A stretch of DNA of 6,372 bases, from contig JANXBC010000060.1 in assembly GCA_025060555.1 (NCBI GenBank), forward strand, positions 1 to 6,372, written 5' to 3'. This stretch comes from Candidatus Bipolaricaulota bacterium. GTDB taxonomy: Bacteria; Bipolaricaulota; Bipolaricaulia; Bipolaricaulales; Bipolaricaulaceae. Both the position numbers and the translations under genes were made by a program. The stretch's first letter is position 1, and every line of letters begins with the position of its first letter. The notes below the pieces were generated by a model. The model searched no databases, was not told where the DNA came from, and saw only the letters and a program-made list of their open reading frames with translations. This document shows positions 6,124 to 6,372 of this stretch, one piece after another.

Positions 6124-6372
6124 AGCTCGTTCAGACGATCGCGGTTTAACCCCGCCCACAGCGCGTCATAGGCCACAAGCGGGACCATGTCCGCGGTGAT
6201 CAGACCTTCGGCGAGCTCCGCCTCCGGGTTGAGGGGAACTCGGTACCAATGCTTGAATAGGGACTGGGCCTCCGCGGAAAGCATCCAGTCGTAGAAAATT
6301 TTGGCGAGCTCCAGTTCCGGCCCACCACGGATGAGAGCCATCGCGCCTATTTCATATCCCGTGCCCTCTTTC
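6099..6372 (-). CDS. Family-1 extracellular solute-binding protein (C-terminal 90 residues, cut by window edge)
   Basis: Only the C-terminal lobe end is present, and the frame is open through the right edge. The visible part reads GTGYEIGAMALIRGGPELELAK..FYDWMLSAEAQSLF, then YRVPLNPEAEL, ending in LNELWRMVTGY. This pattern (a GTGYEIG turn, a gene-typical 'I+GG' strand and 'DW.LS.EAQ' helix) is characteristic of the iron(III)/AfuA-like group of family-1 binding proteins. The ligand-binding residues, including any tyrosine pair that would mark iron binding, lie outside the window, so the ligand cannot be judged. The gene stands directly before its permease and would be the periplasmic receptor of that system. 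Its TAA stop lies six bases before a strong hairpin. Confidence 0.85.
   Translation of the reverse strand, partial: KEGTGYEIGAMALIRGGPELELAKIFYDWMLSAEAQSLFKHWYRVPLNPEAELAEGLITADMVPLVAYDALWAGLNRDRLNELWRMVTGY

Noticed and set aside
4387..6372. Firm annotation of the upstream operon as an iron(III) importer.
   Set aside because: The permease and ATPase types are shared by importers of many substrates. The ligand-binding residues of the receptor are outside the window, and the linked phosphatase does not fit iron.

Overview
All seven genes lie on the minus strand, so transcription runs from high to low coordinates. The window looks like a moderately GC-rich, AT-poor bacterial chromosome. The genes are tightly packed, with overlapping stops and starts. 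The one complete substrate-binding protein has a signal peptide that ends in an AxA-like site and has no lipobox cysteine, which fits a diderm (Gram-negative type) cell better than a Firmicute. I cannot name the phylum with confidence. No RNA genes, CRISPR arrays or mobile elements were seen.

Operon A (6372 down to 2542) holds, in transcription order: the C-terminal end of a family-1 extracellular substrate-binding protein (cut by the window edge), a 12-helix fused two-half permease of the FbpB/ThiP/AfuB type, a PotA/FbpC-type ATPase with a TOBE region, and a Cof-type HAD phosphatase whose start overlaps the ATPase stop as ATGA. A hairpin with a T-tract overlaps the HAD stop codon and probably ends the operon. 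Such transporters are often annotated as iron(III) importers. The coupled phosphatase makes an organophosphate, such as a sugar phosphate, an attractive alternative substrate, but this is inference.

Operon B (2435 down past 1) begins with a near-consensus sigma70-type promoter (TTGACG, 16 bp, TATAAT with an extended -10). A LacI/GalR-like operator half-palindrome pair fills the spacer. The genes are a ribose-type sugar-binding protein, an RbsC-type permease and a sugar ABC ATPase of the RbsA/FrcA class that runs off the left edge. The permease and ATPase are joined by an ATGA overlap.

The most striking observation is that both operons carry a strong intrinsic-terminator-like hairpin with a T-tract just after the binding-protein stop codon. 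In both, the hairpin lies inside the first codons of the following permease. The two hairpins are unrelated in sequence. This looks like a repeated attenuation device that would give excess binding protein over membrane components, and read-through may depend on translation of the permease start.
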